A stretch of 64,000 nt of DNA from Cinnamomum chago (lineage: Eukaryota; Streptophyta; Magnoliopsida; Laurales; Lauraceae). Of the stretch, positions 1 through 12,699 are shown in pieces (position 1 is the stretch's first letter; the number at the start of each line of letters is the position of its first letter). The notes beneath the pieces are model-generated. The model was not told where the DNA came from, ran no database searches, and saw nothing but the letters and a program-made list of their open reading frames with translations. A program made the position numbers and the translations under genes. The DNA lies in NCBI GenBank assembly GCA_038049695.1, contig CP142452.1, positions 92,139,501-92,203,500 on the forward strand, in the 5' to 3' direction.

Positions 1-742
1 TAACAACAAAACCAATTAGAGTTATCTTGATTTTTCTAATGTAATACATCAAAAGTTTTATCCATGTCAAACACGGAGTCTAAAACATTTTATGGTTGAA
101 TGACCAAAGCTGAATTAGATGAAATTGTTATCTAAAAGTATATCTTATTCATCAAACTTTCATTATCCTGTGCAAGTCTTTTATTGTCATGAATAGTTTT
201 AAGGCCACGAGGGCTCATGGAAAATAGAGAAGTGAATAGCGATCACTGCTCATTTCTCCATTCAAATTTATTTGTTTTATTATTTCTTTTGCCAAGTGGG
301 ATTTTTTTAGGGAGAAAAGGTCCAAATCTTCTGTTTTAGGTTTTTAGCTGCTATGCTCTAGACCCTTCTTCTATTCATATCCCTATGTAGGTTTACCGTG
401 GCCTCTATCGTTGGGGTGTTATAAGTGTGACACCATGAGTCATGACATAAAACCACCGCACAAAAATACTTGTATCAGATTGTTTTGTGTTTGTTTATTT
501 TATTTGTGGGTTTAATATTATGAGGTATTTATTATTTTTAATGAGAATTTCACATTAGTCCATAAAATTACTTTAGTATGTAATGGTTTTTTGGTTGGCC
601 CACTAAAAACGCCAAACCAATCATTAAAAAAAAAAACCCTCAAGGCCTTCCTATTAAGTAGGGAGAAAAACATTTAATCAGACACTTTGTCTACATGACA
701 CGGCCCTTTTTGGCATGTGAAAAACCAATATATATATATATA

Positions 743-925
743 GGGAAAGTTTCAAGTGCATCTATCCCTCACCATAGGGTAAGAGACACTTCCCATTTTT
801 GCACATGAAGACAATGATGTGTACCTCACCCTATGTACTTGAAAAGTAACTTTTGTACTTGAAAATGCCCAATTATGGAAGTGTCTCTCACCCTATGGTG
901 AGGGATGGATGCACTTGAAACCTCC

Positions 926-927
<2 letters not shown>
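743..927. mobile_element. Foldback MITE, 185 bp, about 50-bp TIRs
   Basis: The left end GGGAAAGTTTCAAGTGCATC and the reverse complement of the right end GGGGAGGTTTCAAGTGCATC match, and the match continues through CCCTCACCATAGGGT and GAGACACTTCC. There is no coding capacity. Both flanks are TATATA runs, so the target duplication cannot be measured; a TA duplication (Stowaway/mariner type) would fit. Confidence 0.7.

Positions 928-977
<50 letters not shown>
928..977. repeat. (TA)n microsatellite
   Basis: About 50 bases of pure TA repeat abut the right end of the foldback MITE; a shorter TA run abuts its left end. Confidence 0.9.
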
Positions 978-980
<3 letters not shown>

Positions 981-3246
981 GTCTATTAAGTTATCAGGCA
1001 TCATAACATTTTGACCACGGCAATGATTAAACCGTTGTGTTCAACATACAGATTGGGAAAAATGCACAATGGCTTGCATGGTCATGTGCGTTTGTCCACC
1101 CATGGTGTGGTCCACAAAATCCAAGCTCAATAAGGGTAATGTGTGAAACCATGAAAAGGATGAAGTGGGTGAAGGAGAAGCAAGGTGGTTTTTTTTTCCT
1201 ACCAGCTGCGATTTTTTTCAGTTAGCCATATTTAGCTTTCAGGCATAATAACGAATAGAGCACAATAAGCACTAACAATTGCATGCATCAGTTGTAAAAA
1301 TCCTTATCTGATTTATTTTCCTTTACCGCAATTGCAAGAGAAGAAGAAGAGGAAGACTTAATGAGATAGTGTATTTGGATTATTGAGTAAAATAGAAATA
1401 ACCAGTTCCACGCCATTTTTGTGAAATGTGATATCAAATGAGAAGTTAAATAGAGGGAAAAAATAATACTGTAGAGGAAGGGTTGAGAGTCTACCCATAG
1501 ATTGATTGGATGAATGAAGTGGAAGAAGATGAAGGGCAGCGTCGCAAATGAGTTGTGGATAGGGAAATCGTTTGTAGATGATGATAAAGAACCTGATGAT
1601 GATATTATGGTCCAACCCAAAGAGAGGGAGATGAGTTCTGCCTGCTGTACTGTAGTTGCTATGAGAGGAGACGTGCAAGTTGTACCTTATAGATGGAAGG
1701 AAGTCCTAGTGTTTGAGATGAAGATGAAAAGGAGAGGAGTTAAGGCGTCATTGGTGGGAGGAAGTTGTACCGTCTGCACTTCTGTACATTATAGAGATGG
1801 CCAGTAATGGTTTGAGAGATATTAAACGATTTAAGTGAGAGTCAAGATCTATAGTCGGTCAAAATCAATTGAAGCTAATTGAAACCAATTTCAATTTGAA
1901 GCAGTTAGCTTCATATATTATAATATTATAATAAGCAGTTTGTATGTGCATGAAACTTTAAGGATATGGGGTGTTCCTTTTTAAAAGTCTAAACTAGTAG
2001 TTGTAAATGAAATCCAGCTTAATAGTCAAATCAGTATTAAATTTGAGATAATGTCAATTGATAAAAGATATGTGAATGTAATTAGTTTAAAATTCTCAAA
2101 GATAAGCCACTGCTGAAATGATTTCATATATAAAGACTCTCATAAAATGAATAAAATAGATCAGACTCTTTAACTATTTTACTTCTTTGAGCGTATCTCT
2201 AGACCCAAGTTATTAAAGCACGTATGACTTTATCCGATTAAAGTAAGTTTTTATAGACAACTTAAATTCTCCAAATACTTTCTTAATAATTCCTTCACAA
2301 TTGAGGTTAGACAAAATAACCCTCGATCGACACTTAGATTCTTAGTAACAATGTAAAAAAGAAAGAAATAATGGTTTTCTTGTTTTGAGGCCCTGGCCCT
2401 CGAGGATAGGGTAAGTGCCTACGTAGTGCATGCCCTCTGAGGGCTTTGGCCTGTCCAAGCTCGGCCCTATATATATTGAGGGTATGGCTAAAACAACCTT
2501 GAGGCTAAAACAACCTTGAGCCCTGCTTGGCCCTTTGACAGCCCTAACCTAAATGCCATCAACCTCAACTTGACTGTCTAATAATAATAATAAGATTAAG
2601 ATTAAGATTTAGAAAATATCCTCTAACGGTCAAACTAATACACGTGATTTCTCATCTTTCAGCTTTCAGTAGCGTGTATGTTTTGTGTGATATAATCCCA
2701 AGCGTGCATTAGCTAGTTGGGACATGATTGTATGAGTGGGACCATAAAAATGGAAGAAAGATATTAATCTCAAGAGAACATTCTTGAGTTGTTTGCCTAA
2801 AAAATGTGCAATAGGAAAATGAGGTTTTCATGTGTAAATATTTCGCATGTGTAGATTGCATCCAATTGTTTTAGATGTATTTAAACTTTTTAATATTTTT
2901 TTTACAAATTTTTTAAAACCAATGAAAAATAGAGATATGAAATTAAATATCCCGATTCTTACCATTAATGCAAGCATATTGAATAGTTATATCCATGAAT
3001 TGAAAGCCAACGTAAGAATAGAAAATCAAATATATAAGTTCGGATCTTTTCACAAATTACTCAAAATTTATGAAAATTTAAGACAATAAACTTCAAGATG
3101 TTGGAAATTACCAGTTTAATAAACATATTGAACGATTTGAATTATGAATATCGGGCCCACAAGAATAAATCTTGGTATCGGGTCTAGCTCGACCCATGGC
3201 CATACTTCACACATTTGCCATCCATACGTGGAGAAAACGGGATCTG

Positions 3247-3254
3247 TATATATA
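3247..3254 (+). promoter_or_regulatory. Putative TATA box of the SPOC/TFIIS gene
   Basis: A TATATATA run is followed within about 20 bases by a pyrimidine-rich (CT) patch at 3269-3300. It lies roughly 90 bases before the 5' UTR exon sequence that leads into a good GT donor at 3436. TATA plus Y-patch is a usual plant core promoter layout. The start site itself cannot be read from sequence, so this is an inference. Confidence 0.4.
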
Positions 3255-3339
3255 CTGTTTGTGCCCTATCTCTCACTCTCTCTCTCTTTTTCTTCTTTTT
3301 ATCTGATGATGATGACGTCACTGAAATATGTATGATTCG

Positions 3340-3435
3340 TTGGAAGCGCCTCTCTGACACACAAAGACTAAGGATTTATCTCTGAAATCTCTCTCTCTCA
3401 TCTCTTTCGCGCCGATTGCAATTTGCAATCTGCAG
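3340..3435 (+). other. Non-coding 5' UTR exon of the SPOC/TFIIS gene
   Basis: A CT-rich leader ends in CTGCAG|GTAATT at 3435/3436, a good plant donor. The next exon begins after TTACAG at 5353, only 12 bases before the predicted start codon. A leader exon separated by a roughly 1.9-kb intron is common in plant genes. The 5' boundary is a guess; the donor is well supported. Confidence 0.5.
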
Positions 3436-4925
3436 GTAATTTTGTTCTCCAAGGAGCGATTGCTTGCTGTTTTCATTCATTGTCTTTCTCTTTGAACGTT
3501 TTGTTATGTTGTATGTAAAAGCTCATTCTTTTCTTAGCAGTTTCTTTGAATCTGCCAGGGGTTTCATCTCTTGACCTAAAAACACTTGCATGCATGTTGG
3601 ATTTCTGCTACCTATGCTTCTTTTTAATGATGTATGTTCTGAGTGTCATTTCTCATGGGTTTTCCATGAAAAGTAGAGACACAGATTGGAATCTTAGGGC
3701 TGAGAAATTCTGATACTATTTCAGAGACAGTAGTGAGAAATCTCTATATTATAGGAAACAGAGAAAAGGGGGAGACTATACAAGATTAGACTTGTGCAAG
3801 CCGCCCCCTTTGGGTTTCTACACGAATGTATGTGGCTTTGAGGTGGGGCCCCCATGAGACCATAGCAATCAGCAATCAGCTTTATTGTTGCTTGATGTTG
3901 CAATCTATCTATGCATTGCTGACAACCTCTGGTCATTAAATTCAAGTACAATTGTCCTGTTAAATCTACTTCTAATGAGGATTAGAAATATACTCATTAC
4001 TCAATGATCTAGTAAGTATAGATATGCTAAGTAACCAAAGTGGGTTTGTTCCTTCAAACCAAACAAGTGGAGATATGACCATGAATAAGAAGAGATGTAA
4101 TCAAAGTGGTTCTCAAAATGATTTTATGGACAATCCTCAATGCCCCACTTGTTATTTATCGGTTGGGAGATCAATAATCATTAGTGATGGGTGAAAAGCA
4201 CCTAATAACTTAAATGCCCTGGCCTTTGTGGCTGATGATCTACTTTGAAGGCACCTCCTCTTGCATTACTTGGATTTGGTGCCCATTTTGCATGTCAACA
4301 TATGTTGATGTATGGAAAGAACCACTTGTAATTAGCAAAATTCACAGTTATAGCTCAAAGTAGCTATCTAAGATCTATTGAGATATCCAAAGAGACTTCT
4401 TCAAACTCCTTTCTCCTGCATACCCATTCCAAAACCATCCAAACAATTACCTCAACAATCTCCCCTACATCTTTAATTTGATTTCTGAAAACTCTATTGT
4501 TCCTTTCCAACCATTGCTTCTACAGGGTAGCATACAGTACAAACTTACTCCTTAGTCGCCATTGGAGGAAAAGATCTTCAATTGTTCTTGGCATGACCCA
4601 AATCCAAAGAGCCACTTGTAATATTAGCAAGGTTCTTATGCAACTAAAATTATACTGAGGTTTTTAAGCGTAAGGATCCATATTTTATGTCATTTGTATA
4701 ATTATAAGCTTTAAAAAAGAACAGATTGCTATATACGGTGCAACCTATATTTTCTCTAACTTTCACCTACGCATAATCAACATGCGGTGTTTTTACTATT
4801 GATATTTTATTTTGGCTTTATCTGCATTACTTGTTTAAAATAAGTCACTATTATTTATCACTTCTAGTAAATCTATCTTATTACGTTTTGCGGAACAATA
4901 TTGCTGAAAGGAGGTTTGGTTGACT

Positions 4926-5194
4926 TGTTGATATACATTGTTGTGCCGTCCACTATCAGCTCGAGCTTTTGGTGTAACTGGTTATTAACATGGTATCAGA
5001 ACCAGAGGTCATGAATTCGAAACCCCTGGGAGGCATGTTGCCTCCATTTGTCTGTTCTGTCTGGTTTGGTCTGTCATTCCGTTCCATCTGTTGGGTTTCG
5101 AATTCGAACGGCTTCCTGTTGGAGAGGGGTGTTGATATACATTGTTTTGTTGTCCACTAACAGCTCGAGCTTTTGGTGTTACTAGTTATTAACA
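4926..5194 (+). mobile_element. SMART/TRIM miniature LTR retrotransposon, 269 bp, complete, in SPOC-gene intron 1
   Basis: Two 65-bp terminal repeats (4926-4990 and 5130-5194) both start TGTTGATATACATTG and end GTTATTAACA. The left one is followed directly by TGGTATCAGAACC (4991), a near match to the tRNA-iMet primer binding site. The right one is preceded by a purine tract GGAGAGGGG (5121-5129). A 5-bp target duplication TGACT flanks it (4921-4925, 5195-5199). The two LTRs differ at about six positions, so it is an old insertion. It never had coding capacity (non-autonomous) and looks structurally whole. Confidence 0.88.
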
Positions 5195-5365
5195 TGACTA
5201 AAGAATCTACGTGAATACAGATCTGGTTATATATTTATAATGCCCTTCTTTGCCTGGCCATGCTTCCTAGTTGTGTTTTAAGAACTTCAAGAATAGAAGA
5301 GATGTTTACATATCCTGATAGATTTTGTCAATGAAAAACTTCTATGCTTACAGGTTAGCTTCTCC

Positions 5366-8300
5366 ATGTCTGGTAATATGGGTTCACTGCTCTTACCATC
5401 AACAAACAAGCGACCTGCTGAGATGGAACCATCTCCTAAGGCACCTGAGTTTTCAGACTCTGTCAGGTCGAAGCTGAGGGAATCATTAGCTGGTGCTTTG
5501 GCCTTGGTTTGTCAGCCACAAAACAAATTGCTATCAGTTGAAAAGGGTGTTCATGATGAGTCTCTGTCCACTCCAAGCGAGGTTCTCGTGGAATCTCAAA
5601 TGGCCAAATCCACTGGTACAGTTTTGGATGCTGACTTAAGCTATATGCAGGAGAAGCCCCTGGAAACTTTAGCCTCAAACAACTATGAGTCCAATCAGAG
5701 CAGCATTGATGGCCAGAGTTTTTCATATGAGAACTTTATTAATGAGAATAAATTCGACTATGCAAATACTTGGAAATTTGATGGGCAAGAATATCAGCCA
5801 AATCACATTTCCTCTGATAATGAAGTTACATTTATTAATAACTCTATAATAAAAGATGAGCTCTTACAAGGAAATGGGCTCTGCTGGATCTCTGATCTTG
5901 ATATAGAGGGTGCCAAGGAAAGGGAGCATGGTGATCCAAAACGACTCAAATTGATGGATCAAGAAATTATAGGAGGAGAGCAGGAACAAGCAGTTCTGAG
6001 TCCACAAACTTTGGCTAATAAAATTGAAACTGGACTCTTCAAATTGTTTGGTGGTGTTAATAAGAAGTACAAGGAGAAGGGCAGGTCTCTCTTATTCAAT
6101 TTGAAAGACCGTAATAACCCAGAGCTGAGAGAGCGAGTTATGTCGGGCAAAATTTCCCCTGAACGTCTCTGTTGCATGACTGTGGAGGAACTAGCTTCAA
6201 AGGAGCTTTCTGAGTGGAGGATAGCCAAAGCAGAAGAACGTGCACAGATGATAATTTTGCCAGATTCAGAAATTGATATCAGGCGTTTGGTGAGGAAGAC
6301 ACATAAAGGGGAGTTTCAGGTTGAATTTGAGCTAGATGATAGTATTTCAGTGGAGGTTGCGGTTGGAACACGTTCGCACACTCAAATTTCACCCATATCT
6401 AGTGAAATTGAAGCTCAAATTCCATTTGAATCTTATGAAACTGAGTCTCAAACTCCATCCAAATGTGATGAAACTGAAGCATCCAAAGGGGCTGTTGCAC
6501 CTGAAAAGGTTAGATCAGTGGATCAGAGTCATCCAAGTAAAGTGACCACTCTTCCCCTTGATGGGACTGATTTTATGCAAGACAATGCGGTGGATGAATT
6601 GAATGATGCGGAATTTCTTCCTCCAATACTTCTATTAGATGAGTTTATGGAGTCGCTTGATTATACACCTTCTTCCCAGAACAAACCAGAGGACACTAGG
6701 CAAGATACGCCAGTTACTGTTGACAAATCCTCTGGTAGCTTGGTGTCCAAGCTGGATTCTCCTAATGTTGGTTTGGCAGACCATGTGAATGTGATTGCTG
6801 ATGAGCCTGATGATATTATAGATGTAAAATCTGAGCCTGATATTATAGATGTAAAATCTACTAGGACTGATGGTAACTTGGAATTGAGTGGCATCCATGT
6901 AGAATCAGAAACAGACGCTACTGTTGGTGAAATCAAGGGTGAACACATCTGGGAAGGACTTATTCAATTGAATATATCTGCAATGGCAACCGTCATTGGC
7001 TTCCATAGAAGGTTTGATTCCCTTGTTGCTTTACCTTCCTACATCCTGAAGTTGTTCAAAGTGATATTAGATTATTGATGCATTATTATTATTGTTTTTG
7101 TTGTTTTTGTTGTTAACTTATATGCATTTAGTTTGTGTAAGGCTGGTAGACTCAATTCTTTGAACCTGGATGCAGTGATGTTGGTGACTTGGATTTTGGG
7201 ACATGTTTTTGTTACAAATGTAGCTTCTCTCTGACACAGTCCCAATTGCGAAAATCAGACAGTCAAAGGGCCCAATAAATCCAAATCAGAAAATTCCAGC
7301 AAGTAATAGATTTTGCAGTAACTTACAGAAAAATCCAGAATTGAAAATAAGCAAGAACTAATCACAATAATCAACCATCCAGCCTCTAGAGCCTTTCCTC
7401 AATCACCATGTACACAAACGACCCAAGGGCGAGAAGTAGAAATAAGCCTGCACAAGGCTATTATTCAATGCATATTAACTACCTAACATTAACTGGGTAA
7501 ACAATCAACAGTACACCTTTTTTTTTTTATATAGATGTAGACACTCAAAAAGCTAAGAAAATCTCTAGAAACCAATTCAATCCTCTCCAGCTCATAATAC
7601 AATCACTTCCCAAATATGAAAGACACTATGCTATAACGAATGGAAATAGAAAAGGAAATAAATCAAAGAGAACAAGTAGTAAGGAAACTGCCATGACAAA
7701 TGACGTCCAGAACTGCTTGAAAGTCTTGGCTTTGGAGCCCATATAACCCACCATCTTGTGAAGCAAACCCATTATGATCAGGATCTTCGTATGAGATTAA
7801 CTTAGGTTTGGGCGGGGTTTAACCCACTTAAATAAATTCCAAAACTTCTCAGTTTCTATTTGTTTTGCAGGATTTCCTGCAATTTACAAATAAGCCTCTA
7901 TAGTTTTCTGTTTTACCAAAACAGCCCCTAACATTGAATTTTTTAAATATTGGGGACTGTTTGATGCCCAATCGATCCTTTGACTCCTTATAAGTGTGTG
8001 TCTGGTTTCCACATTCTCGATCACAAGCATCCTAAGCATTAAATAATCAATTTTCTTGCTCTTCATCAATTGATGCAAATTGATCCACATCACTCTCCGA
8101 ATAGATGTGATTTTTTCTGTATATTCCATTTACTAAACCTTTCATTGTCATTCAGTTCCTGTATCACTGTATCATCTTAAAATAACAATAATGTTCTATT
8201 CATCTACATATACTCATGGTGGCAACTCTATTAATGTAGGAACTAATAAAATGCTAAAATGATCAGCCAGTTTCATTAAAATTTCATCACTAGCATGCAA

Positions 8301-9741
8301 TTCTAAATTCAAATAAGCAATTTACTGTAGGGCACAAGGAAGAAATGCATAATCATAAATCATTCATAGAGATTAGAGATATCATTCACAGGGTCTTGCA
8401 TAGGCATATTAATTGTATGTAGCTGATTCTGATGGTTGTTGCCATGCTTCTGCACTGTGAAAGTGCGGATAGAAGTATTGTCCTTTGTCTTGGATTGCCC
8501 ATTGAGTAGTACGCCATTCATACCAATCATAGTAACCATGGCTCCGGAGTGTCGCCGGTTGCCCTCCAAGGTCTCTTGAGTCTCAACTGTATTAACTTGT
8601 ATCAGCTTATAGTTATACCCCTATTTATCAGCTGATATGGGCAGATATTGATGCGAGCAGCGATATTTTCTATTTATCGGATCAGTCATGGCTGACATGG
8701 TATTTTGTTCCTTGTTTGTTTTTATTTCGATCTATTTTACTAGTGCGTCAATGGAATTCATCCATGTAAGAGTAGTAGATGGACCTGGCCTATGTTTGTC
8801 CATTCGCCAGATTCACCGTTAGACCTAATATTCAGGGTTGGATCCAGCCTGCAGGTCTAAAGTTAAGCCTGTGCATACTGCATAGCCCATTTGAAAATTA
8901 TTATGTCTGTTTGTTTTAAAAGATTGGTCTTGGATCAGATAATTTGTTGGGCCTTTAGCATCACAATGCGGGATGGCGTGGGCCAAACCTAAGCACTCAC
9001 ACATCCATCCACCCACGCGCGTACACACTCACCCAAGTCTCTCACCATTAGTGCTACAGATCCCTGGTAGTTTCTATGGAAGGGAGGTGCCTCACACCCT
9101 CACCAACTGAGCTATCATGGATGGCTTGGGCCAAACCTAAGCTTTCCCAGATTATGTTCCATCCTGCAAGTATGTGATTTTGTATTTTTGAGATATGAAA
9201 ATTGTCCTTTTGTTCTGAGTCTAACTTGCTCATTCTATTACTCCCAAAACAGAGGCCAAACCAGAGCTACTAGTGTAAATTGTGTTTTAGGAAAATTGAG
9301 TTACTAATTTAAATAGACGAGCAGGGAACTTTTTACTCCGATGACAATGTTACTCTGTAGATGCATTAATTTATTTATTACCTTGCATAATTCATACCTT
9401 TTGTGGAAGGAATTTTGTGTCCTCATTTTTCAAGCTTTCTAGGTTAGTCTCATTTGATAGAAGGGTAAAATTAACACAAGAATCTTGATGTCCACTGTCA
9501 CCCCAATTTCCATGCTTTTAGATTAAGCACCAGGTCGGTTATCCTCATCAAAGTTAATCTCGAAGTTACTGGATAGTAACATCCTTGATGATTGATTTCT
9601 GATTTTATTTCTTCTTGTAGTGGTGAAAAAACAACCACAGAAGGTTGGCCCAGCTTTCTTGAGATTAAGGGGCGAGTTAGACTAGATGCATTTGAAAAGT
9701 TTGTACAAGAGCTTCCTATGTCTCGAAGTCGTGCAATTATG

Positions 9742-9795
<54 letters not shown>

Positions 9796-12420
9796 AAAAT
9801 CTTTCTGCTTCCAAACACAGACACACCCTTAACATTCTATACATAGCTTTGATGTTTTTCATCCATTTACATATGCTGAAAAGCTCACATTATCCTTGAA
9901 GGCTACCATGACAGAGATGTGCAAGATATAATTAAGGCATTGCTCAGAATATATGGTCTTATCATGTTGCCCTGTAGTGCTTAAGTTTGCTTTATTATAA
10001 GTTGAGCATATGAATTCGTAGTTCGAAATAATTTTGTTGCAGGTACCAGATAGTTAAGCTTGCGTAGAAGGTGACATTTGAATTCTTAGTTAATATGGAG
10101 CAGTTTTTGCAGGCACCAGTGTAAGTTACGACACTGGTGCAAAAATATATGTTTGGGGCCCAGTTACCATCAAGGTAGACAGTTTGATCAAAACGTTACC
10201 TCTTGAATTCCAAGTGGCATGATAGAAGTGATATTCTGCTGTTGGATTGGAGCTTTCTTATTCACTGAGTCATTCATATTATATCTTGGGGTGATCACTT
10301 TCCACTACTAAAAAAAGAGTAAGGTAAAAAGAAGAAATAGACCATCACTTTCAAAGCCATTGGTGAATATAATAATTTTACTGCTATGCAGGGCATTCAC
10401 TACCCATGGAGGGTTGCAGTGATCCTATGGTTTACCTTGCTGAGAACAGCTTCTCTGCTTACCCTTATCATGCCTATGGACAGTGGCCCATATGTATGAT
10501 TCATCATTACGATGTAGTTGTAAGCTTCTGTTGAAGTATGTTACTTGGATTCAAAACCCAAGAATAACATGTTGGCATGTTTTGACATTGATTCACATAG
10601 GAAAAGGCTGAATTTGCGTCTCAGCTTTGATGGATTGTAAGCTTGAAGAGAGGGCTGACATTCGTGTTTTTCCATGTCATTAGTTCTTATTCTGTGTCAT
10701 TAGATTCATAGAGAGCGCATAAATTTTGGAGAAATAAAACAGCAAGTTCTTTCTCATTTACACTTTTATTTCTAAATGGATTTGATGCCCTAATGCCCGT
10801 CCAAATGAGATAGTTGTTGTGAAGATCTACACTTTTTCTAAACAGATAGAACACAAGGTTTGCTTTGGCAAATGCTCATGGGCCATGAAGAGTTGCTTCA
10901 CTTTCTTTCTATTAAGATCACTTTTGCCACGTTTTCATGATTGCCTGTACCTGATATATGCTCTAAACTCATAAGAACAATCTACAATGAACCATAGAAA
11001 GTTCATTTCCGAATGTTGTGGGAACATCAAGTCTGCACACAACATTCTTAGTAGTAGGGATTTTGACATGGTTTATTTACTGCATGTCTGTATGGTATGC
11101 TGATTCTTCCAAACCATCATTTTAAGCTCCCGGGGCGTGTTACAATCTCTGCAAATGTTTGTGTTCTGCAGGTTGTCCAGTTTTGTTGGAAGGATGGGTC
11201 CCATGAGGGCGGACATTTGCAGCTGCTTGAGGTAAGTGTTCAAATAAGTCCCGTCTTCCTCATTCAACCATTTCTTATTATGGCTGACCTGGAACTCCTT
11301 TTATATGCAGGTGGCAGATTCATATGTTGCAGACGAGAGAGTTGGTTTTGCAGAGCCTGTCCCTGGTGTGGAACTCTACTTCTGTCCGCCCCACAAGAAA
11401 ATGATTGAAATGCTTGGCAAGCATCTTCCCAAAGAGCATTCAGAGCCACTTAATGCTGTTGAAAATGGTCTAATTGGCATTGTTGTATGGAGAAAGGCTT
11501 TTGTATCAACTCCAGATTCAACCAAGATGCCTTCATTGCATAGGCAATATTCACAAAAGCAGCATTCTACCACAAATCCTAATGCCAAACAACCCCTTCA
11601 TCCTCCTTCAGTTGGCCCACCACCCATGAATCCTGACCCTCCAACCGTTGGTGATACCATGGACGACATTCCACCTGGATTTGGCCCACAATCTGCTGGA
11701 AGGGATGAGGAGGACCTGCCAGAATTTGACTTTGCACCCAGCTCAAAGCAGCTGGCACCGCAGTTTCCTGTGCCCAATTCCTCTCAAGGGTCAGGCATGA
11801 GACTTGGCCACCCCCATGTTCAACCCCCGCCTCAGCCCATGGGGCAAGTGAGAGACTTGATAAACAAGTATGGGCAGGGTAAAATGGGTGCCACCGCCAG
11901 AGCCAATCAGGTGAGCTGGCAACCTAGTCAAGGTATTGGGCTTGTGACCCAGCCATGGAACGACGATGATGATATACCGGAGTGGCAGCCACAGCAAAAT
12001 GCCCAGCCCAAAACCCCGCCACCACCGCCCTCACATAACTTTTGGCCGCACGCTCCACCCTCCTCCCACCTTGCTAACCAACAGTTTGTGACACCACCCT
12101 CTCAGTGGCCCAGACCACTGCTGCCCTTTGAGGCACTAGCAGCACAATTACCTGTACATTCACAGCCTAGGCCATCTCAGATGGTTCCATTGCAAGGCCA
12201 ACATGCAATGCTTGCTCCTTCGCAATTTGGTCAGTCATGCCTCCCTCCATTTGGTTCCAATGGACCATCAGGCATGGGGTTCCAGGGTAATGGGTTGCTG
12301 CAACCATGCCAATTTGGTGGTCAACCTTTTGATGGGCAGTTTCAGAAAACATCAGGATTTGGAATGGGCCAGAATGGAATGGACTGGAGACCAGATAGCC
12401 CTAGAAATAGAGGTGTCTAG
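5366..12420 (+). CDS. TFIIS central domain and SPOC domain nuclear protein (complete, 4 coding exons)
   Basis: Predicted 978-aa nuclear protein. Coding exons: 5366-7011, 9621-9741, 11172-11231, 11311-12420; all junctions are GT/AG and phases agree (2937 nt including stop TAG). Residues about 29-50 carry the FSDSVRSKLRESLAGALALV motif that precedes the TFIIS-M region. Residues about 216-295 are the TFIIS central domain (LANKIETGLFKLFGG, YKEKGRSLLFNLKD, NNPELRERVMSGKISPERL). After an acidic linker with a DIIDVKS repeat, the SPOC domain runs from HIWEGLIQLNIS at 527 to IVVWRK near 671. The tail is Pro/Gln-rich with DDIPPGFGP and DDIPEWQPQ motifs. Same architecture as Arabidopsis AT5G25520/AT5G11430 and related to animal PHF3/DIDO1, whose SPOC domain binds the phosphorylated Pol II tail; a role in elongation or RNA processing is inferred. 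The start was chosen as the first ATG after the UTR splice. Confidence 0.9.
7012..9620 (+). other. Intron 2 of the SPOC/TFIIS gene (splits the SPOC domain)
   Basis: A 2.6-kb intron between CATAGAAG|GTTTGA and TTGTAG|TGGTGA. No coding feature is supported. It contains a SINE-like segment near 9.03-9.12 kb; otherwise AT-rich sequence with nothing recognised. Confidence 0.8.
9034..9122 (-). mobile_element. Probable tRNA-derived SINE fragment
   Basis: On the minus strand the sequence starts CCATGATAGCTCAGTTGGTG, a tRNA-type box A. It is followed at tRNA-like spacing by a degenerate box B region (CTACCAGGGATC). It lies in an intron with no cloverleaf 3' arm, so a SINE remnant is favoured over a tRNA gene. 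Confidence 0.4.
9745..9791 (+). repeat. (CT)n microsatellite immediately after a 5' splice site
   Basis: About 23 CT units start 3 nt after the donor GT of exon 3 of the SPOC gene (ATG|GTACTCTCT at 9741/9742). The exon phase requires this donor, so the repeat lies at the very start of intron 3. Confidence 0.92.
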
Positions 12421-12660
12421 TTTCTAAAGGTGCAAATATCCAAATATGTAGTTGTAAACATTACAAGATGTTATTACTCTCAGTTCTTAGATTCGGGGTT
12501 GCTGGTTAAGGAAGTAGATCAAATTCCATTATCATTGGTATCAGTGTAAAGTCTCCTTTATAGATTTGTCTTTCGTTTGGTTTTTTCTGCCAAACAGATT
12601 TGCATGTTTCTGACCTTACATAGTGATAATTATATTGTATTAACATGATTGAATTCTGCC
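12421..12660 (+). other. Probable 3' UTR of the SPOC/TFIIS gene
   Basis: AT-rich non-coding sequence follows the TAG stop at 12420. It ends near an A-run at 12662-12678 with no further homologous exon. The cleavage site is not determined. Confidence 0.35.
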
Positions 12661-12699
12661 CAAAAAAAAAAAAAAAAACAAACAAACGACAATGGTGGA

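Larger units (their letters stand above)
1..3246. other. Intergenic, AT-rich, no supported gene
   Basis: Open frames here (for example 1514-1807 plus and its minus-strand shadows) have no recognisable domain and low-complexity composition. Contents: a foldback MITE at 743-927, TA microsatellites on both sides of it, and about 350 bases (2830-3165) resembling the interior of the transposon at 49836-50477. Nothing else is recognised. Confidence 0.5.

Noticed and set aside
1514-1807. 97-aa plus-strand open frame in the 5' spacer
   Set aside because: No recognisable domain, Lys/Asp/Met-rich composition from AG-rich DNA, no promoter or homologue context, and overlapping shadow frames on the other strand.
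5463-6948. Several minus-strand open frames opposite SPOC-gene exon 2
   Set aside because: Antisense shadows of a real coding exon with clear domain content on the plus strand.
9034-9122. tRNA gene on the minus strand
   Set aside because: Box A is good but box B is degenerate and no acceptor stem or cloverleaf can be drawn; better explained as a SINE remnant.
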